Shown: in pieces, positions 14,825 to 17,647 of the stretch
How positions within the stretch are numbered: position 1 is the stretch's first letter
Layout: each line of letters starts with the position of its first letter
Origin: Bacteroidales bacterium
Lineage (GTDB): Bacteria; Bacteroidota; Bacteroidia; Bacteroidales; UBA932
DNA length: 17,647 nt
Assembly: GCA_017461285.1 (NCBI GenBank)
Contig: JAFTYS010000010.1
Location: 1-17,647 of the forward strand
Direction of reading: 5' to 3'
Made by a program: the position numbers and the translations under genes
The notes under the pieces: generated by a model
Told to the model about the DNA's origin: nothing
Seen by the model: only the letters and a program-made list of their open reading frames with translations
Databases searched by the model: none

Positions 14825-17241
14825 TGAAGCGATTCTTTACAGATATGGATCCGGACAAGAAGTCCACAATACTTAAGTACACAGGCATTGCGGTGCTTGT
14901 GTTTACTTTCTTCACCCTGTTGTCGACCCTGTCGTATCTGTTTACGTGGCAGGCAGACCAGAGTCTCATGTCCCATCCGGAAATGATGGGCAAGGAAGTC
15001 GATGTGGCGAACTGGGGCGGAAAGCTCGGCTACAGATGGAGCCGTTTCCTTGTTTCGGACTGTTTCGGACTGGGAAGCTTTGCCCTCGTGTTCCTTATGG
15101 GAGCAGTGGCATACAGGCTCTTTTTCTGGAACAGGCATATCGGGCTGCTGAGGACGACCTTTGTCACAGTCAGCGGAACTTTCCTGTCTTCTCTGATCCT
15201 GGCATTCGCTTCTGTAAAGCTTGGCCCGGATACTGCTTTTGGCGGAGGCCTGGGTGGTGATGCCGGTCATGCTGTTGTGGTATGGCTGTCCAATCTGACA
15301 GGAGATCCTGTTACTGTGCTTGTATTGGCAGTTCTTGTCGTGGCATGGCTTATCCTGTCCAACGGCAGGTTTGCCAGATGGTTCGCGTCTGTGGGCATCA
15401 AGGAAGAAGATCCGGCCGATGAGACTCCTCAGGAACCGGAGCATGAAGATCTGACTCCGGAAGACCTGGAACCTCTTGAAAGACAGGATGAAGGGACGGA
15501 AGTGCTTCCGGAAGAGGAACCTTTTGAAGAACTCCCGATGAAACCGGTTGTTCCTGCAGAACCTGTGGTGGTACCTCCGGCCGTCGATGTCCCAGAACCT
15601 GTTGCAGAGGAACCGGCCCAGTCGGATATGGAAGTTATAATGGGTGGCGACTTTACTGAAAAGGTGACGGAAGAGCTTCCGCGCATCGATAACCGTGAGG
15701 AACTTGAGAGGTTCAAGTTCCCTCCTCTCGACCTTCTGAAGGACTATGCTGAAGGACAGCATAAGGTAAGCCAGCAGGAACTTGACATAAACAACAACCG
15801 CATTCGTGCGACTCTCCAGAACTACAGGATCGAGGTCGATCGTGTGACTGCCGTTGTCGGTCCTACCGTGACTCTTTACAAGGTCGTGCCTTCGGCGGGA
15901 GTCCGTGTGTCTGCGATCGAGAATCTCCACAGGGAGATCGCCATGGCTCTGGGGGCGAGCGGCGTACGTGTCGTGACCCTTCCGGACTGCGTCGGAATCG
16001 AGGTGCCGAACAACACTCCTTCAATCGTGCCTCTCAAGTCCATGCTGAATGACGATTCGTTCCGCAACAGCAAGGCCGAACTGCCTATCGCAATAGGCTA
16101 TACCATCACTCAGGAGGTAAAGACTTTCGACCTTACCGATGCTCCTCACCTTCTGATAGCAGGTGCCACCAAGCAGGGTAAGTCTGTCGGACTCAATGTG
16201 ATCATATCGTCACTCCTGTATGCAAAGCATCCTACTGAACTGAAGTTCGTCTTCATCGACCCTAAGATGGTGGAATTTACGGCATACAATGCCTTGCTGA
16301 AGCATTATCTTGCAGTCCTTCCGATGGCTGCGAGCGAAGAAGACGAGAGGGAGAATGCAATCATCAAGCAGCCTAAGCAGGCGGAAGCTGTACTGAATTC
16401 CCTCTGTATCGAGATGGATGAAAGATACAAGCTCCTTGCGGCAGCAGGCGTGAACGACATCAAGCTATACAATGACAAATACAAGGACCGCCGTCTTCTT
16501 CCTACCGAAGGCCATAAGTTCCTTCCGTATCTTGTCGTCGTCATAGATGAGTATGCCGACCTTACGATGACAGGCGGTGCGAATCCAGATGCGAGAAAGT
16601 GCGCAAAGAACATAAGCGACTCCATCGTCCGTCTGGCCCAGAAGGGTAGGGCGGCAGGTCTCCATGTGATCATCGCGACCCAGCGTCCTTCGGTGAATGT
16701 CATCACAGGTCTGATCAAGACCAACTTCCCGACCAGAATCGCCTTCAGAGTGGTTTCCGGTGTGGATTCAAGGACGATCCTCGATTCGTACGGAGCGGAG
16801 AACCTGATCGGAAGGGGCGATATGCTCTATTATGCCGGTGTTGAGATGGAACGTGTCCAGTGCGCCCTTGTCAGCATGGCTGAAATCAATAAGATCACGA
16901 AGTTCATCGGTGACCAGACTGGCTACAAGCAGTGCTGCAGCACGCCATACTATCTTCCTGTCCCTGAATCACAGGACGGAGAGACCAGCGGCGGCACTAT
17001 CGACATGCAGAACATCGATCCTCTGTTTGAGGATGCGGCTAGGATGATAGTGACATCACAGAGAGGCTCGACTTCAGACCTGCAGCGCCGTCTGGGCATG
17101 GGATATGCAAGAGCAGGACGAGTGATGGACCAGCTCGAAGGTGCCGGAATCGTAGGCCCTCAGGAAGGTTCGAAGCCACGTCAGGTCCTTGTCACCACTT
17201 TCGACGAGCTTGACGAAATCCTTTCACATTTTGTGAAATAA
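14824..17241 (+). CDS. ftsK: DNA translocase FtsK
   Basis: A membrane-anchored, hexameric dsDNA pump at the division septum, it segregates chromosome termini and activates XerCD-dif dimer resolution. The N-domain has four membrane segments (about 18-40, 81-100, 108-130, 161-179). A proline/glutamate-rich linker follows (about 190-295). The motor domain carries Walker A G447-ATKQGK-S454, 'FVFIDPKMVEF', Walker B 'VVVIDEYADL' (D575, E576) and 'IIATQRPSVNVITGLIKTNFP'. The C-terminal gamma winged-helix (about 732-805, 'GSTSDLQRRLGMGYARAGRVMDQLE') reads KOPS sequences and contacts XerD. At 805 aa it is a normal length for Bacteroidetes FtsK. Walker A has lysine where many FtsK proteins have glycine (GATGxGKS), but the GxxxxGKS pattern is kept. 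ATG 14824 overlaps the DUF4290 stop. The LolA-like gene follows after 22 bases. Confidence 0.97.
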   Translation: MKRFFTDMDPDKKSTILKYTGIAVLVFTFFTLLSTLSYLFTWQADQSLMSHPEMMGKEVDVANWGGKLGYRWSRFLVSDCFGLGSFALVFLMGAVAYRLFFWNRHIGLLRTTFVTVSGTFLSSLILAFASVKLGPDTAFGGGLGGDAGHAVVVWLSNLTGDPVTVLVLAVLVVAWLILSNGRFARWFASVGIKEEDPADETPQEPEHEDLTPEDLEPLERQDEGTEVLPEEEPFEELPMKPVVPAEPVVVPPAVDVPEPVAEEPAQSDMEVIMGGDFTEKVTEELPRIDNREELERFKFPPLDLLKDYAEGQHKVSQQELDINNNRIRATLQNYRIEVDRVTAVVGPTVTLYKVVPSAGVRVSAIENLHREIAMALGASGVRVVTLPDCVGIEVPNNTPSIVPLKSMLNDDSFRNSKAELPIAIGYTITQEVKTFDLTDAPHLLIAGATKQGKSVGLNVIISSLLYAKHPTELKFVFIDPKMVEFTAYNALLKHYLAVLPMAASEEDERENAIIKQPKQAEAVLNSLCIEMDERYKLLAAAGVNDIKLYNDKYKDRRLLPTEGHKFLPYLVVVIDEYADLTMTGGANPDARKCAKNISDSIVRLAQKGRAAGLHVIIATQRPSVNVITGLIKTNFPTRIAFRVVSGVDSRTILDSYGAENLIGRGDMLYYAGVEMERVQCALVSMAEINKITKFIGDQTGYKQCCSTPYYLPVPESQDGETSGGTIDMQNIDPLFEDAARMIVTSQRGSTSDLQRRLGMGYARAGRVMDQLEGAGIVGPQEGSKPRQVLVTTFDELDEILSHFVK

Positions 17242-17263
17242 ACAGTCTGATGTTCCCGACGAA

Positions 17264-17647
17264 GTGAAAAAGATTCTGCATATGTTGTTGCTGGCCATGG
17301 CGTTATCGACCGTGGTGGCATCTGCGCAGACGCCTGAAAAGCTGGTAAGCGAAATCAGGGCAGCAGCAGAGGATTCATGTGTTACGGTCAGATATTCCAT
17401 GACAGCGACAGTTGATGATGCGGTCATAGAGGATAGTGGAACGGTAGTGGCGCAGGATGACTTATGGCATCTGAAGGGAGAGACTATCGAGATATACACA
17501 TCGGGGGACGGTACATGGATACTTCATATGCAGGCAAAGGAAGCCATCGTAGAACCTCAATGGACATATGATGACCTGGAGGCCTTCTACAGGACGCTTC
17601 TGTCTTCTTCGGGTAATGTCGTGAATGTCAGGATATCTTCCAAGGAA
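17264..17647 (+). CDS. LolA-like outer-membrane lipoprotein carrier, 5' part (cut by window end)
   Basis: Reading from GTG at 17264 gives a signal peptide (KKILHMLLLAMALSTVVASAQ, cleaved before or at the Q). A sequence typical of LolA-fold proteins follows: 'SCVTVRYSMTATV', 'DSGTVVAQDDLWHLKGETIEIYTSGDGTWILHMQAKEAIVEP'. LolA-like proteins carry lipoproteins across the periplasm from LolCDE to the outer membrane. 128 codons are visible and the frame is open to the end of the window. An in-frame ATG at 17282 is an alternative start but would remove the lysines of the signal peptide; the ATG at 17250 is out of frame and soon stops. The 22-base gap after ftsK suggests cotranscription. The family assignment rests on pattern and on the ftsK-lolA gene order known in Bacteroidetes. 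Confidence 0.8.
   Translation, partial: MKKILHMLLLAMALSTVVASAQTPEKLVSEIRAAAEDSCVTVRYSMTATVDDAVIEDSGTVVAQDDLWHLKGETIEIYTSGDGTWILHMQAKEAIVEPQWTYDDLEAFYRTLLSSSGNVVNVRISSKE

Noticed and set aside
14779..15930. 383-aa open frame antisense to ftsK
   Set aside because: Its translation is Arg/His-rich with no recognisable domain, and it lies opposite a clear FtsK reading frame. It is a typical antisense shadow of biased codons.
1..17647. CRISPR arrays, riboswitches or insertion sequences
   Set aside because: I saw no regularly spaced repeats, no terminal inverted repeats with a transposase, and no recognisable riboswitch core. Spacers between genes are all short (under 200 bases).

Overview
The window looks like chromosomal DNA of a member of the Bacteroidota, most likely the order Bacteroidales. 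The evidence is threefold: Bacteroidetes-type promoters (TTTG, about 19 bases, then TAnnTTTG), signal peptides ending in ...AQ, and the DUF4290-FtsK-LolA-like gene order. I cannot name a genus from the sequence.

Layout. (1) Positions 1-241 hold two tRNA genes read leftward, the 5' part of one (possibly tRNA-Val) and a complete tRNA-Asp(GTC), with a very good promoter. The terminator of the next gene follows. (2) Positions 245-691 encode a small heat-shock chaperone (Hsp20) with a cysteine-bearing insert. (3) Positions 834-5444 form an AT-richer accessory-looking block. An exported TPR protein of 814 aa on + runs convergently, with 7 bases between stops, into a two-gene operon on -. That operon encodes a shorter exported paralogue (354 aa) followed by a protein with a cytoplasmic TIR-like domain, one membrane segment and a periplasmic beta-sandwich part. 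All three proteins carry a related carboxypeptidase-regulatory-like domain with a Y-K-x-G-[YF]-x-I motif. This is the best candidate for an undescribed system here. (4) Positions 5500-7171 encode phosphomannose isomerase (ManA) with an unusual tandem CHCH insert, then an Hsp15-like S4 RNA-binding protein. (5) Positions 7191-7975 on - hold a peroxide-defence pair: a 42-aa rubredoxin followed by a reverse rubrerythrin, with a clear shared promoter. (6) Positions 8156-17647 on + form a tightly packed run: AddB-like nuclease, AddA-like helicase-nuclease, DUF4290 protein, FtsK translocase and the start of a LolA-like periplasmic carrier.

How they fit together. The right-hand run joins double-strand-break processing (the AddAB-like pair) to chromosome segregation (FtsK) and envelope lipoprotein transport (LolA-like). 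The rubredoxin can plausibly pass electrons to the rubrerythrin, whose own N-terminal domain is nearly the same module. The accessory block looks like a membrane-spanning device: TPR/beta-sandwich proteins on the periplasmic side and a TIR-like domain in the cytoplasm. That role is inference from domain order and topology; no function is demonstrated by the sequence.
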